From: Synechococcus sp. UW69
Lineage (GTDB): Bacteria; Cyanobacteriota; Cyanobacteriia; PCC-6307; Cyanobiaceae
Direction of reading: 5' to 3'
NCBI RefSeq assembly: GCF_900474185.1
Contig: NZ_UCNW01000008.1
Location: forward strand, 62,001-126,000
Length of the DNA: 64,000 bases
Shown here in pieces: positions 53,957 to 63,543 of this stretch. Below the pieces are notes generated by a model, which had not been told where the DNA came from, did not search any database, and saw only the letters and a list, made by a program, of their open reading frames with translations. Numbering within the stretch: the first letter of the stretch is position 1; each line of letters opens with the position of its first letter. The translations under genes and the position numbers were made by a program.

Positions 53957-54638
53957 GGATCAGCACATCACTAGCAGGCTGAACCAAGCGTGCGGGAGTG
54001 CGATCGGCGGACTCAGAAGGATCCAGCAGGCGCCGCAGGGCTTCTTGCTTGCCGGCCCCACTCACCAGAAAAATCACTTGTCGGGCGGCACTGAGCACAG
54101 GAGCCGTCAAGGTGATCCGATCTAACCCCTTGCCACGACCAATGGTTGTCCAGCGATCCACAACCGTTGGAGCATCCGTACCGGGAAAAAGGGAGGCGGT
54201 GTGACCGTCGTCGCCCAGCCCAAGCAGCATCACATCAAACACGGGAGGGACACCCGAACAAAGGCGAGAGACCTGTTCAGCAAAAGCGTGAGCGCTGGCC
54301 TCCGGGCTCTCAAGTTCCACCGTGGGCACAGGGTGGAAGGAGGAAGAAGCTCCAGGCCCAGGGGCGAGCAGGGTGCGGCGCAACATGCCCGCGTTGCTGG
54401 ATTCATCCTCAGCAGCAACCCAACGCTCGTCACCCAGCACCACATCCACCCGATCCCAGGGCAGCCTCTCCTGACCAAGCAGTGAATAGGCACTGGCAGG
54501 GGTACTGCCACCAGAGAGTGCGATCTGGCATCGGTCTCTTTGATCCAAGGCAAGATCGATCTGGGCAGCGATTGTTTCGGCAGCCCGGCGGGCAAGGTCC
54601 TGGGGATCCCTCGCCCGCTCGACGCGGTAGTTCGTCAT
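53925..54638 (-). CDS. pgl: 6-phosphogluconolactonase
   Basis: 237 residues from ATG 54638 (MTNYRVERARDPQDLARRAA); the frame continues upstream into gnd's 3' end. Motifs: CQIALSGGSTPASAYSLL, WDRVDVVLGDERWV, NAGMLRRTLL and LLGLGDDGHTASLFPG. It hydrolyses 6-phosphogluconolactone in the oxidative pentose phosphate pathway. It lies ten bases downstream of gnd, its pathway neighbour. Confidence 0.93.
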   Translation of the reverse strand: MTNYRVERARDPQDLARRAAETIAAQIDLALDQRDRCQIALSGGSTPASAYSLLGQERLPWDRVDVVLGDERWVAAEDESSNAGMLRRTLLAPGPGASSSFHPVPTVELESPEASAHAFAEQVSRLCSGVPPVFDVMLLGLGDDGHTASLFPGTDAPTVVDRWTTIGRGKGLDRITLTAPVLSAARQVIFLVSGAGKQEALRRLLDPSESADRTPARLVQPASDVLILADQDAAAGL

Positions 54639-54648
54639 GGCTGACCGC

Positions 54649-56067
54649 TCAGCTGAGCCATTCGGTGTGGAACGTTCCCTCCTTGTCGACCCGTTGATAG
54701 GTGTGGGACCCGAAACAGTCGCGCATCGCCTGAACCAGGTTCTGGGGAAGGCGACCTGAGCGGTAGCTGTTGATGTAGTCGAGGGTGCTGCTGAAGCAGG
54801 GAACCGGAATGCCAGCTTCGGCAGCACCGGCAACCACCTTGGCCAGGCCGGGGAGACGGCGGTTGATCTGCTCGGCGAACCAAGGATCCACCATCAGGTT
54901 GGGCAGTTGGGGATCAGCGTCAAAGGCATCCTGAATCCGCTTGAGCAGGCGCGCGCGAATGATGCAGCCGCCTTTCCAGATCTGAGCGATGGAAGGCATG
55001 TGGAGCTCATAGTCGAGATCCTGGGACGCAATGCGTAGCAGTTCCATGCCCTGGGCATAACTGGCGATGCAGCTCAGCACCGTGGCATCCATCAACGGAG
55101 ACATGGCATTGTCAGGTGTCCCCAGATCAAAGTCCTTGATTGCGGGACCCTTGAGGATGGATTCAGCCGCCATCCGTTGGGGCCTCATGGAGCTCATCAC
55201 ACGCGCATTGAGCGATGCATAGATGGTGGGAACCGAAGCACCCATCTGCAGTGCAGTCACCACAGTCCAGAGGCCCGTACCCTTCTGGCCAGCCTGATCC
55301 GTGATCTTCTCGACCAGATCGGTTCCATCTTCAGGATCCTTGGTGCGCAGACACACCTCCGTGATCTCCACCAGGTAGGACGACAGCTCCTCAGTGGCAT
55401 TCCACTGACCGAGAACATCAGCCATCTGCACACCGGTCATTCCCTTGACCCGCTTCATCAGGTCGTAGCCCTCGGCCAGGATCTGCTCGATGCCGTACTC
55501 GATGCCGTTGTGGACCGTCTTGACCAGATGACCTGATCCACCGGGGCCGATGTAGGTGACACAGGGGCCATCCTCGACCTGTGCCGCCATCTTGTTCACG
55601 AGGCTCTCGATGGCCTCATAGGAGGCTTTCGTCCCCCCGGGCATCATGCTTGGCCCCTCCAAGGCGCCTTTTGCACCACCGGAGACACCCATGCCGATGA
55701 AGCCAAAACTCTTGCTTTCGAGCTGCTTCACCCGGCGTTCGGTGTCGTGATAATCGGAGTTACCACCATCAATCAGCAGATCTCCTTCTTCCAAATAGGG
55801 AGAAAGCTGATCCACCACAGCATCAACTGCGGGGCCCGCCTTCACCATCATCAAAATCCGGCGGGGGCGTTCAAGTTTGCCGACGAAGTCTTCAAGATCA
55901 GTGGCGCCCTGGATGTTCTTCTCCCTGCCGCGCCCATTCAGGAAGTCTTCAGTCTTCGCATAGGTGCGGTTGTAGACAACGCTGGAGAAGCCATTGCGCT
56001 CCGCATTGAGGACGAGGTTTTCCCCCATCACGCCGAGACCGATGAGGCCGAAGTGAGACTTGGACAT
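54649..56067 (-). CDS. gnd: 6-phosphogluconate dehydrogenase, decarboxylating
   Basis: 472 residues from ATG 56067 (MSKSHFGLIGLGVMGENLVL), the normal size. NADP-binding GLGVMGENLVLN, VKAGPAVDAV, GPSMMPGG, the catalytic Lys region GGSGHLVKTVHNGIEYG and the C-terminal DYINSYRSGRLPQN are all seen. Produces ribulose 5-phosphate and NADPH, the main source of NADPH in the dark. Upstream of pgl on the same strand. Confidence 0.95.
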   Translation of the reverse strand: MSKSHFGLIGLGVMGENLVLNAERNGFSSVVYNRTYAKTEDFLNGRGREKNIQGATDLEDFVGKLERPRRILMMVKAGPAVDAVVDQLSPYLEEGDLLIDGGNSDYHDTERRVKQLESKSFGFIGMGVSGGAKGALEGPSMMPGGTKASYEAIESLVNKMAAQVEDGPCVTYIGPGGSGHLVKTVHNGIEYGIEQILAEGYDLMKRVKGMTGVQMADVLGQWNATEELSSYLVEITEVCLRTKDPEDGTDLVEKITDQAGQKGTGLWTVVTALQMGASVPTIYASLNARVMSSMRPQRMAAESILKGPAIKDFDLGTPDNAMSPLMDATVLSCIASYAQGMELLRIASQDLDYELHMPSIAQIWKGGCIIRARLLKRIQDAFDADPQLPNLMVDPWFAEQINRRLPGLAKVVAGAAEAGIPVPCFSSTLDYINSYRSGRLPQNLVQAMRDCFGSHTYQRVDKEGTFHTEWLS

Positions 56068-56205
56068 GGTCTGGAGGACCACTGACAACTGTGCTCAGTG
56101 TGTTGAGGCCGGACCGCTTCGACCGCAAATCACACAAGTTATGTCAGGAATGGGCCATCAGATTTCGGGGCAGATGGCCTTCCTGACAAGGGTTCAAATC
56201 AACGA

Positions 56206-57501
56206 TCAGATCACCGTGCCATCGGGAATGGTGGCGTTTTTCTGAACAACCACAATGCCGTTGCGGATGTAGAAGCCCTGATCCGAACGATCCGCTTCCT
56301 CGACGTTGTCCTTGTTGATGATCGAGACACCCGAACCGATGCGAGTGTTCTTATCGAGGATGGCTCGTTTCACAGTGGTGCCCTTACCCACACCAAGTGG
56401 GATGCCACCGCGTTCCTGAAGAAGAGCGCGCTCTTCACTCGATTCGAAGAAATCAGAGCCCATCACCAGGGTGTCCTGAAGGACGACGTCACTTTCGATC
56501 CGGCTGCGCACACCAAGAACACAGTGGTGGATGCTGCAGGACTTCAAAATTGAACCCTCTCCAACGATCGAATTGGTGATCTGAGCGTCCACAAGTTTGC
56601 TGGGGGGCAAATAACGGGGACGGGTGTAGATGGGGAACTTCTCGTCGTAAAAGCTGAAGGGAGGCTTCGGTTGTTGCGTTAGCGCCAGATTCGCTTCATA
56701 AAAGGCACCGATGGTGCCGATATCTTCCCAGTAATCGTCAAACACATAACTCTGAAGATTGTCGCCCCTCGCGAGAGCCTCAGGAATGACTTCCTTGCCG
56801 AAATCCTTGTGGCCGGGATGCTTGTCGAGCAAGTCAAACAGGGTTTGACGGCTGAAGACGTAAATGCCCATCGATGCCAGATACGGCCTCTCCTTCGCGG
56901 AGTCAGCACTCAGACCGAAGCGTGAGGTATCAACAGCCATCTCGACGAGTGAATCCCCCTTTGGCTTCTCACGGAACTCCTTGATGGTGCCGTTTTCATC
57001 CGTGCGCATCAGGCCAAAGGCTTCAGCCTGCTTGGAATCAACAGGAAGAGCGGCAACAGTGAGGGCCGCGCCTGTGCGGCGGTGATGCTCGATGAAGCGG
57101 CTGTAATCCATCCGGTACAGCTGGTCACCGGAGAGGATCAGATATTCATCAACATCCCACTCCTGAAAGAGCCATTGGTATTTGCGTACAGCATCGGCCG
57201 TGCCACCAAACCAAGAGGGGCTGTCGGGCGTCTGCTGGGCCGCGAGCACCTCAACGAAACCTCCACCAAAGGTATTACTGAGGTTGTAGGTCTGGCTCAG
57301 ATGACGGTTGAGCGACGCACTATTGAACTGCGTCATCACGTACATCTTGTTGATGTCGGAATTGATGCAGTTACTGATAGGGATATCAATCAGACGATAT
57401 TTACCAGCCAAAGGGACAGCCGGCTTAGCGCGCATTTTGGTGAGCGGATACAGGCGCGTACCGGCACCTCCGCCCAGAATGATGGCCAAAACACGCTTCA
57501 T
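56206..57501 (-). CDS. glgC: Glucose-1-phosphate adenylyltransferase
   Basis: 431 residues. Sugar-nucleotide signature [20 protein letters not shown] at the N-terminus, DQLYRMDY and FREKPKGDS in the catalytic domain, and a left-handed beta-helix C-terminus with the regulatory lysine region [15 protein letters not shown]. It makes ADP-glucose for glycogen and is normally activated by 3-phosphoglycerate. It is 121 bases downstream of hemA on the same strand. Confidence 0.95.
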   Translation of the reverse strand: MKRVLAIILGGGAGTRLYPLTKMRAKPAVPLAGKYRLIDIPISNCINSDINKMYVMTQFNSASLNRHLSQTYNLSNTFGGGFVEVLAAQQTPDSPSWFGGTADAVRKYQWLFQEWDVDEYLILSGDQLYRMDYSRFIEHHRRTGAALTVAALPVDSKQAEAFGLMRTDENGTIKEFREKPKGDSLVEMAVDTSRFGLSADSAKERPYLASMGIYVFSRQTLFDLLDKHPGHKDFGKEVIPEALARGDNLQSYVFDDYWEDIGTIGAFYEANLALTQQPKPPFSFYDEKFPIYTRPRYLPPSKLVDAQITNSIVGEGSILKSCSIHHCVLGVRSRIESDVVLQDTLVMGSDFFESSEERALLQERGGIPLGVGKGTTVKRAILDKNTRIGSGVSIINKDNVEEADRSDQGFYIRNGIVVVQKNATIPDGTVI

Positions 57502-57622
57502 GCCGCTATCCCAAATCGGCGTTGCCGCAAGAACTTACTGGAGTTTTTGGCTTAAGAACCGTCTTCGGGAAGAATCAGTCGAGATTACTGGGATTCAGTT
57601 CGGGACTGAAAGGCTCAGCAGC

Positions 57623-58921
57623 TCAAGACGGCTCCAAATTGAACAGTCTTTCCACGATCCGAAGTGCCTGTTGACGATCCTGCCGTGTCTGCGGAGCCCG
57701 CAGCTGAGTGACTGGGGTGTGGAGGATCTTATTGATGATCCCCTTGCTCAAGGCCTCAACAACCTTGCGCTCTCTGGCTGAAAAATCAGGCCCCATCCTG
57801 CTAAGGGCCTTCTGCAGTTCCTCCGAGCGGATCGATTCCATGGAGGAACGCAGCTGGTTGATAGTCGGCACTGCCTCGAGGCTGTCCCACCATTCCAGGA
57901 ACTGCTGCGCTTCCTGCTGAAGCAACTGCTCGGCCTCTCGAGCGATGGCTTGGCGAGCTTCCTGATTGCGGGCGACGACCTCCTGAAGATCATCCACATC
58001 GTGGGATTCAACGCCGTCAACCTCGGCAGCATCTGCAGCGATGTTGCGGGGCACCCCGATATCAATCAGGCGAAGCTTGCTGCGACGGTTCAGTGGAGCC
58101 AGCCGGGACGCGTCAATGATCGGGTCATCCGCAGCGGTACTGGTAAACACCAGGGAACAGGTGCTCAGATACTGATCCAGATCTGAGAGCGGCCTGCACT
58201 GAACCGGAAGATCAGGGAAATCGGCAGACAGCTGTTCGGCACGGGCAACAGTGCGGTTCAGCAGCACCACCCCTGAAGCACCCTTGGCCTGTAAGTGCTG
58301 AAGCAGCAGACGGCTCATGCGCCCTGCACCAACCACAGCGATCTGCTCACTTTCCAGGGTGACCAGTTGATCAAGACCACGGGACTGCCCAAGCTTCAGC
58401 TGGGCAAGCTCAACGGCCGCTGAACTGATAGAAACGGCTCCCGTTCCAAGGTTGGTCTCACTGCGGACCCGCTTGCCTGTAGTGACAGCCTGGGTCAGCA
58501 AGCGATTCAGGATCGGGCCCAATGATTTGTGCTCTTGCCCGAGCCGCATCATCTTCTTGACTTGGGAGAGGATCTGTCCTTCCCCCAGCACAAGACTGTC
58601 GAGACCTGCTGCCACCCGCATCAGGTGGTCGACAGCGTCTTCGTGGTGAAAGCTGAACAGGTGAGGGGTCAGTTCACCTGTCTCAAGGCCGGAATGACTG
58701 CTGAGGAAGTCGCTGACAGCAGACACGCCGAGGTCGGGGTTCCGAACCAGGGTGTAAATCTCAAGACGGTTGCAGGTGCTGAGGATCGAAGCCTCGAGCA
58801 CCTGCTCATTACCGCGTAGCGATTGGAGCGACGTCTCCATGGTCTGCTCAGGGATGCTGAGCCGTTCCCGGATTTCCACCGGTGCCGTGCGATGACTGAG
58901 GCCGACGACGGCAATATGCAT
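57623..58921 (-). CDS. hemA: Glutamyl-tRNA reductase
   Basis: 432 residues. GLSHRTAPVEIRERL at the start, the active-site cysteine in STCNRLEIYTLV, GEGQILSQVK, the NADPH-binding VVGAGRMSRLLLQHL and GVPRNI. It carries out the first committed step of tetrapyrrole synthesis for chlorophyll, haem and bilins, and usually sets the flux. It lies within the carbon-metabolism run, 31 bases downstream of glpX. Confidence 0.95.
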   Translation of the reverse strand: MHIAVVGLSHRTAPVEIRERLSIPEQTMETSLQSLRGNEQVLEASILSTCNRLEIYTLVRNPDLGVSAVSDFLSSHSGLETGELTPHLFSFHHEDAVDHLMRVAAGLDSLVLGEGQILSQVKKMMRLGQEHKSLGPILNRLLTQAVTTGKRVRSETNLGTGAVSISSAAVELAQLKLGQSRGLDQLVTLESEQIAVVGAGRMSRLLLQHLQAKGASGVVLLNRTVARAEQLSADFPDLPVQCRPLSDLDQYLSTCSLVFTSTAADDPIIDASRLAPLNRRSKLRLIDIGVPRNIAADAAEVDGVESHDVDDLQEVVARNQEARQAIAREAEQLLQQEAQQFLEWWDSLEAVPTINQLRSSMESIRSEELQKALSRMGPDFSARERKVVEALSKGIINKILHTPVTQLRAPQTRQDRQQALRIVERLFNLEPS

Positions 58922-58952
58922 GGAGACGTTCCTCTCAACCAGTTAGTGACGA

Positions 58953-59957
58953 TCAGCTCAGAGCAATGCTCTGGGCACCGTCTTTGATGTGCACGGTGTT
59001 GGTGAAGCGGCAGGTGTTGTCCAGGTTGCTAATCACCAGGCTGCTGGTGCGTGTGCAGTCCGTTTCGAACTTAACTCCATTGAAGAGCAGACCATCAGTG
59101 ATGCCGCTTCCTGCGAAACAAACATGCTCACCGCAGGCCAGTTCCTCAGCTTCGTAGACCTTGTCGGGATCGGTGATACCCATCTCAGTCAGACGCGCCA
59201 GGTTGCCCTCTTTGGTCATGTCAGCCCATTCGGAAGTTTGAGCCACAGCCGGGTCGTAAACCAGCTGGCCCTGGAAATGGCCACCGAGAGCGCGCATGGC
59301 AGCAGCAGAGATCACACCCTCCGGTGCTGCACCAATGCCCATCAGGCAGTGGGTACCAGTGCCGGCAAAGCCACAGGCGATCGCAGCCTGAACGTCACCA
59401 TCAGAGATGGGTTGGATCCGTGCACCGGTGGCGCGGATCTCAGCGATCAGATCCTTGTGACGAGCACGATCCATCACAACGATGGTCAGTTCGTCAGGGG
59501 CAAGCCCCAGGCATTCGCTGAGGATCTTGATGTTTTCAGTGGCCGACTTGCGGATATCCACTTTGCCCTTGGCTGCCGGGGGCGCAGCCAGCTTCTTCAT
59601 ATAGAAGTCGGGAGCATTGAACAGACCGCCACGGTCGGATGCCGCAAGAACGGCCATTGAGCCACGTTGGTTGTAGGCACAAAGATTGGTGCCTTCGCAA
59701 GGGTCAACGGCGAAATCGACGCCAGGACCATTGCCAGTACCGACCTCTTCTCCGATGTAAAGCATGGGAGCTTCGTCGCGTTCGCCCTCACCGATAACGA
59801 TGCGACCTTGCATTTGAATTTGATTCATGCGCTTGCGCATGGCATCAACAGCCAATGCATCCGCTTCATCCTTCAGACCTTTGCCGGAGAGCGTGGCGGA
59901 AGCGATGGCGGCTTGCTCGACGATCTCGAGAATTTCCTGAATGAGGGTCTGATCCAC
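58953..59957 (-). CDS. glpX: Class II fructose-1,6-/sedoheptulose-1,7-bisphosphatase
   Basis: 334 residues, the GlpX-type bifunctional F/SBPase of cyanobacteria. Motifs: [20 protein letters not shown] for metal and substrate binding, [23 protein letters not shown] and [18 protein letters not shown]. It regenerates RuBP in the Calvin cycle and is redox controlled in cyanobacteria. First gene of the minus-strand run glpX-hemA-glgC-gnd-pgl, with its start 150 bases from divergent rpe. Confidence 0.94.
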   Translation of the reverse strand: MDQTLIQEILEIVEQAAIASATLSGKGLKDEADALAVDAMRKRMNQIQMQGRIVIGEGERDEAPMLYIGEEVGTGNGPGVDFAVDPCEGTNLCAYNQRGSMAVLAASDRGGLFNAPDFYMKKLAAPPAAKGKVDIRKSATENIKILSECLGLAPDELTIVVMDRARHKDLIAEIRATGARIQPISDGDVQAAIACGFAGTGTHCLMGIGAAPEGVISAAAMRALGGHFQGQLVYDPAVAQTSEWADMTKEGNLARLTEMGITDPDKVYEAEELACGEHVCFAGSGITDGLLFNGVKFETDCTRTSSLVISNLDNTCRFTNTVHIKDGAQSIALS

Positions 59958-60107
59958 GGGACTCCGGATGGGGTGGTACGGGTTGGCGAGATCTCCTGGA
60001 CGGGCAGTTTGCCGCCGCCGCAGTGGATCTCGACGTCTGAGCGCGGCTCACTGTATCAGTGGTTGCAGGAGTCCCTAAAATCACTCGGCATTTCGCGCTC
60101 CACATCC

Positions 60108-60791
60108 ATGAGCACCAAGCCCCTGGTGATCTCGCCGTCGATCCTGTCGGCTGACTTCGCACGCCTCGGCGAAGAAGTGAAAGCCGTGGACGAAGCAGGT
60201 GCGGATTGGATCCATGTGGATGTGATGGACGGGCGCTTTGTCCCAAACATCACCATTGGCCCCCTGATCGTCGAAGCGCTTCGTCCCGTCACCCAGAAGC
60301 CGCTGGATGTTCACCTCATGATTGTTGAACCGGAGAAGTACGTCCCCGACTTCGCCAAGGCCGGTGCAGACATCATTTCGGTGCAGGTTGAAGCATGTCC
60401 ACACCTGCATCGCAACCTCGCTCAGATCAAAGACCTGGGCAAAAAAGCAGGCGCGGTGCTCAATCCCTCGACTTCCCTCGACACCCTCGAGTACTGCCTT
60501 GAGCTTTGCGATCTGGTGTTGATCATGAGTGTCAACCCCGGTTTCGGCGGCCAAAGCTTCATCGAAAGCCAGGTACAGAAAATTCGCGACCTGCGCCGCA
60601 TGTGCGACGAAAAAGGTCTTGATCCCTGGATCGAAGTGGATGGCGGCATCAAGGGTGCCAATGCCTGGAAAGTCATTGAAGCTGGCGCCAACGCAATTGT
60701 TTCCGGCTCAGGGGTGTTCAACCAACCTGATTACGCAGAAGCCATCAAAGGCATCCGGAACAGCAGCAGCAAAGAAGCTGTTCTCGCCTGA
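60108..60791 (+). CDS. rpe: Ribulose-phosphate 3-epimerase
   Basis: 227 residues from ATG 60108 ([20 protein letters not shown]); the longer upstream frame is antisense to glpX. Signatures: [42 protein letters not shown], and [18 protein letters not shown]. It interconverts xylulose and ribulose 5-phosphate in both the Calvin and pentose phosphate cycles. It is divergent from glpX and followed by a strong terminator. Confidence 0.95.
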   Translation: MSTKPLVISPSILSADFARLGEEVKAVDEAGADWIHVDVMDGRFVPNITIGPLIVEALRPVTQKPLDVHLMIVEPEKYVPDFAKAGADIISVQVEACPHLHRNLAQIKDLGKKAGAVLNPSTSLDTLEYCLELCDLVLIMSVNPGFGGQSFIESQVQKIRDLRRMCDEKGLDPWIEVDGGIKGANAWKVIEAGANAIVSGSGVFNQPDYAEAIKGIRNSSSKEAVLA

Positions 60792-60819
60792 TCCTCAGGT
60801 CGTTCGCGTGAATAGCACC

Positions 60820-60848
60820 AAGCCCGGCATCCATTGCCGGGCTTTTTT
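60820..60848 (+). terminator. Intrinsic terminator of rpe
   Basis: Perfect 10-bp stem AAGCCCGGCA/TGCCGGGCTT with a 5-base loop (TCCAT) and a T tract, starting 29 bases after the rpe stop codon. Textbook form. Confidence 0.9.
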
Positions 60849-61000
60849 ATGGCCGGCAGACACCATGACCTCAAGCGAGGGCTCAGGTGGGATGGTGGCT
60901 TGAGGCCCCAAAAAGATTCAACGATCGAGGAATCCACAGTTTCATCATCTCCAAAGATTTGGAGCCACGGTGCAGCAAAAGAGACTCCGATAATTGTTTT

Positions 61001-61129
61001 ATGAACGTTGAAGTCAAGCTGGTTGCAGCATTCCTAGCCCTGAATGCTGGTGTGATTGCACTAGCTGTCGCTGGATATGCCAAGGGAGGTATGAACATCA
61101 GTGCCGTGCTTCAACACTTGAGCTCATAA
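61001..61129 (+). CDS. Very small membrane protein, 42 residues
   Basis: From ATG 61001: MNVEVKLVAAFLALNAGVIA, then LAVAGYAKGGMNISAVLQHL and SS. One membrane segment. The ATG is preceded by an AT-rich stretch with a TATAAT-like GATAAT box, and the stop is followed by a strong terminator, so this looks like an independent small gene; the longer frame from 60887 has no support. Function unknown. Confidence 0.7.
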   Translation: MNVEVKLVAAFLALNAGVIALAVAGYAKGGMNISAVLQHLSS

Positions 61130-61141
61130 GCCAGATGAAAA

Positions 61142-61170
61142 AAGGCAGTGGCCCACCACTGCCTTCTTGT
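61142..61170 (+). terminator. Terminator of the 42-residue gene
   Basis: Stem AAGGCAGTGG/CCACTGCCTT with a four-base loop (CCCA), followed by CTTGTTG. It starts 13 bases after the stop at 61129. The stem is preceded by a run of A residues, so it could also terminate transcription from the other strand. Confidence 0.85.
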
Positions 61171-61702
61171 TGATAACACCGGTCTACAAACAACGTCCAG
61201 CTCTCCGGCGTCTCCACTTGAGTTGAAATACTGATGCTTCAACCAATCGCCTGAACGATGGTGGAACTGTCGAAGTCGGAGGCGTCCAATGCGTGACGAC
61301 GGTCCAACTCAGCAGAATCTAGAAGCTGCCTGACTGGCCTAACAAGCCACACAGCCAGACGCTTCGTTCAGCTTCAAAGAACGCCAACAAGGTTGAGGCC
61401 ATCCCTGCTGGCAGGGGTGGCCTTCCTTTTTGAACATTTTACTTGTGCATAGCTTGCTGACATCAATGGCAAACTGGCAGCACATTGAACAAAGTATTCG
61501 TCTTGCCTCTAAAGATCGTTTGATAGTACGAACAAGGCACCAGAAGGAAGTAGACGTCTGGTCGGCCGAACAACTTGAGGACGGCAATCACCACAATCAG
61601 TGATATTGACCACAAAACAGAAATCGATATTATGAAAGGATGAAATAACGCGATGACCCACAGGTCATGGCGCGAGATTCACACATAACCAAGGAGAAGA
61701 CA
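61171..61702. other. Intergenic accessory DNA
   Basis: About 530 bases. A terminator-like hairpin (61397-61431) lies inside it with no convincing gene before it. A minus-strand frame at 61339-61587 is cysteine-rich and unlike known families. Short plus-strand frames such as MVELSKSEASNA near 61258 stop at once. A small RNA ending at 61431 is possible. Confidence 0.45.
61397..61431 (+). terminator. Terminator-like hairpin without a clear gene
   Basis: Stem GGCCATCCCT/AGGGGTGGCC (one G-T pair) with loop GCTGGC, followed by TTCCTTTTTG. It probably ends a plus-strand transcript, but no supported coding gene precedes it within 260 bases. Confidence 0.6.
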
Positions 61703-61885
61703 ATGAGCAGACGAGGAATCCATCCACTTTTAAGGGGTCTTGATCGGCCTCAACGGATCGCACCCTCCATACATCCCGTCCAGCCATCTGGTTTGGAGTC
61801 GGCACAGCGGAAACGTTATCTCCGATCAGAAGCGGAGGAAGCAGAGAAATCCACCACAACTCTCAGACATTGCTCATCTAATTGA
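61703..61885 (+). CDS. Small basic protein, 60 residues
   Basis: From ATG 61703 (MSRRGIHPLLRGLDRPQRIA), preceded by a near-perfect ribosome site AAGGAGA at the right distance. Rich in Arg, Pro and Ser, probably disordered; it ends KSTTTLRHCSSN. No family recognised. The good ribosome site is the main support. Confidence 0.5.
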   Translation: MSRRGIHPLLRGLDRPQRIAPSIHPVQPSGLESAQRKRYLRSEAEEAEKSTTTLRHCSSN

Positions 61886-61929
61886 GGTGAAATCGCTCTA
61901 ATGAGGCGCAAGCCAATCCAGGAGACATC

Positions 61930-62300
61930 TCATCTCTGCTGGATTGATGCCTTGCTCGATGAGTACAACACCTTAAGGCTGACGACGGCTTCACCATCTT
62001 CATCAAGTTCCAGTGCATCAGCAGCTCCATAGGCAAGGTCGATAACCGTGCCCTTCTTGAAGGGTTAACGGTCGTTGATCACGACAATCACACTTTCATT
62101 GGTGTCTCCTCGCTTCACTTTGACCTTTGCTCCCAAAGGCAACTGGAAGTGGGCTGATAAGAAGAGTGTGGGGGAGAGTCCACGTGGGCCTCGATCCCCC
62201 TCAGAGGTGGGGAGAGTCCGTTAGGCCTCGATCCCCTTGTGGCGGCCGCTTTCGCTGCCAGACCCACAAGTCCACCATGGTGAACATCGGCAGGAGCTAG
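61930..62300 (-). pseudogene. RlpA-like (double-psi beta-barrel) pseudogene
   Basis: On the minus strand, AHFQLPLGAKVKVKRGDTNE and SVIVVINDR, then TAA where the family has Gly, then PFKKGTVIDLAYGAADALEL, fit the RlpA barrel (typically INDRGPF followed by a VIDLS stretch). The in-frame TAA lies in the conserved core. Upstream, the expected FHG..TASG part is disrupted by a doublet of hairpins at 62171-62236. A functional RlpA-type lytic transglycosylase is excluded. It is a decayed copy. Confidence 0.75.
62171..62236. repeat. REP-like tandem hairpin doublet
   Basis: Two near-identical units (62171-62199 and 62209-62236), each GGGGAGAGTCC, a short loop, then GGCCTCGATCCCC. Each folds as GGGGA/TCCCC, GAG/CTC and CC/GG with a GA bulge. 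The loops differ (ACGTG versus GTTA) while the stems are identical, as expected for REP-type elements. They lie inside the RlpA-like relic. Confidence 0.65.
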
Positions 62301-62613
62301 CCCACACCACAGGTTTTCTTCAGACTGACGACATGCAAGGTTGATCGCGCCTGTCGCAGACAGCAATCCACCGCTCTGGAGGGAAGATGTACACCATCCA
62401 TCTCACCCCCTAGAAAAAATATCGTTAGCAATCGCGTCTTTTTGACACAGGCTTACTTGAAAGAGATGTTGGCCGTTTTGGAGAAGCCATGAATATCTCC
62501 CTTGAGAGCAATTAAGTAACTCAAAGTTGGTATTAAGTGGATAACTCCATGCACCGCAGTGGGTTTACAAAACTCATCAGAGAAATACACCAACCGCAAC
62601 GTTGGGCCTTCTG
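62301..62613. other. Intergenic accessory DNA
   Basis: About 310 bases, AT-rich toward the right. Nothing recognised except the possible remains of the 5' end of the RlpA-like relic on the left. The right end probably holds the promoter of the small gene at 62614. Confidence 0.4.
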
Positions 62614-62760
62614 ATGGTCTTTAGGTTTCTTCTGTTGGCATTCGCCGGAGCAACCGTCGTCTCTGTGGCTAACTCAAAAAAAGACTTCGCCCTTCTCGCA
62701 GGCACGTTCCTCGTTGGCCTTGGTGCCCTAGAAGCAGTGATGCATGTCTTTGGCGGCTGA
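62614..62760 (+). CDS. Very small membrane protein, 48 residues
   Basis: From ATG 62614: MVFRFLLLAFAGATVVSVAN, then SKKDFALLAGTFLVGLGALE and AVMHVFGG. Two membrane segments with a SKKD loop. A GC-rich inverted repeat (GGCCGG/CCGGCC) follows within 30 bases. The regular hydrophobic pattern supports a real gene. Function unknown. Confidence 0.6.
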   Translation: MVFRFLLLAFAGATVVSVANSKKDFALLAGTFLVGLGALEAVMHVFGG

Positions 62761-63074
62761 CTGAGGGATAGAAGGGGCCGGGGTCCGGCCACATCGGGAG
62801 TGGATTGCCCACTTTCCACTCGACAACAGACATTGTCTATTCCGTTACGGAACCGGATGTTTTTAGAGAAGAGCGGAAATAACCCCAGTTAGCACTGAGC
62901 CCAAATCACATCCTCGTTAAACATCGCTCTGGATGGGATCCGAATTGAATAAGTACCCGTTAATCACCATGATGAGCGCGATTACCTGTGTGCATCGTGA
63001 ATGTCAAAAGAGCTCATCGACATCAAAATCCACTGCGACATCTGGCATTACTGGTGACGGGATCCGAGGTGTAT
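62761..63074. other. Intergenic accessory DNA
   Basis: About 310 bases. Only the GGCCGG-ggt-CCGGCC inverted repeat near 62777-62791 stands out. No frame with recognisable coding character was found on either strand. Confidence 0.4.
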
Positions 63075-63320
63075 TCAGGCCCGTTCAGATAGATCACCTG
63101 CCATAGCGCGGTTCAGGATGACCTGCTTGATCATGGCGCGGTCTCGTTCCACGTAGATCCTCGCCATGTGATCTGGATTCGACTTGGAGCGCAGGTTATC
63201 CAGAGATTTCTCAAGCTTGCCAACAACCTCTTCAACGTGAGCGCCAGGGTTGTCTCCAAAGCTGTCGTAGTTGGCCAAGACCTTGTCGAGTTTTTTGATC
63301 AAGCGTGTGGCGGCAGTCAT
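63075..63320 (-). CDS. Small helical protein
   Basis: 81 residues from ATG 63320 (MTAATRLIKKLDKVLANYDS). Helical and charged: HVEEVVGKLEKSLDNLRSKS, then HMARIYVERDRAMIKQVILN. No membrane segment. It looks like a real gene from codon use and helix periodicity, but no family is recognised. A coiled coil is possible. Confidence 0.6.
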   Translation of the reverse strand: MTAATRLIKKLDKVLANYDSFGDNPGAHVEEVVGKLEKSLDNLRSKSNPDHMARIYVERDRAMIKQVILNRAMAGDLSERA

Positions 63321-63543
63321 TGATGGAAAAAAATTCTCGACAATTTTGGTCGTAGAAAGCTCTGTTCAACAACCTCGTCAGGCCCTCCACATCTTCCATA
63401 AGGCAGTGGTGTGTCATTGATTACACCCTCGTCCTCGGATCCCCCATCAGATTCCTCCTTTCCATGGGGGCTATCTCTCTAGCTCTCGCACCGGGAGCAG
63501 ACCCACAGGAGAAATGGGAGAAGAAGGGGGCTAAACAACCTGA

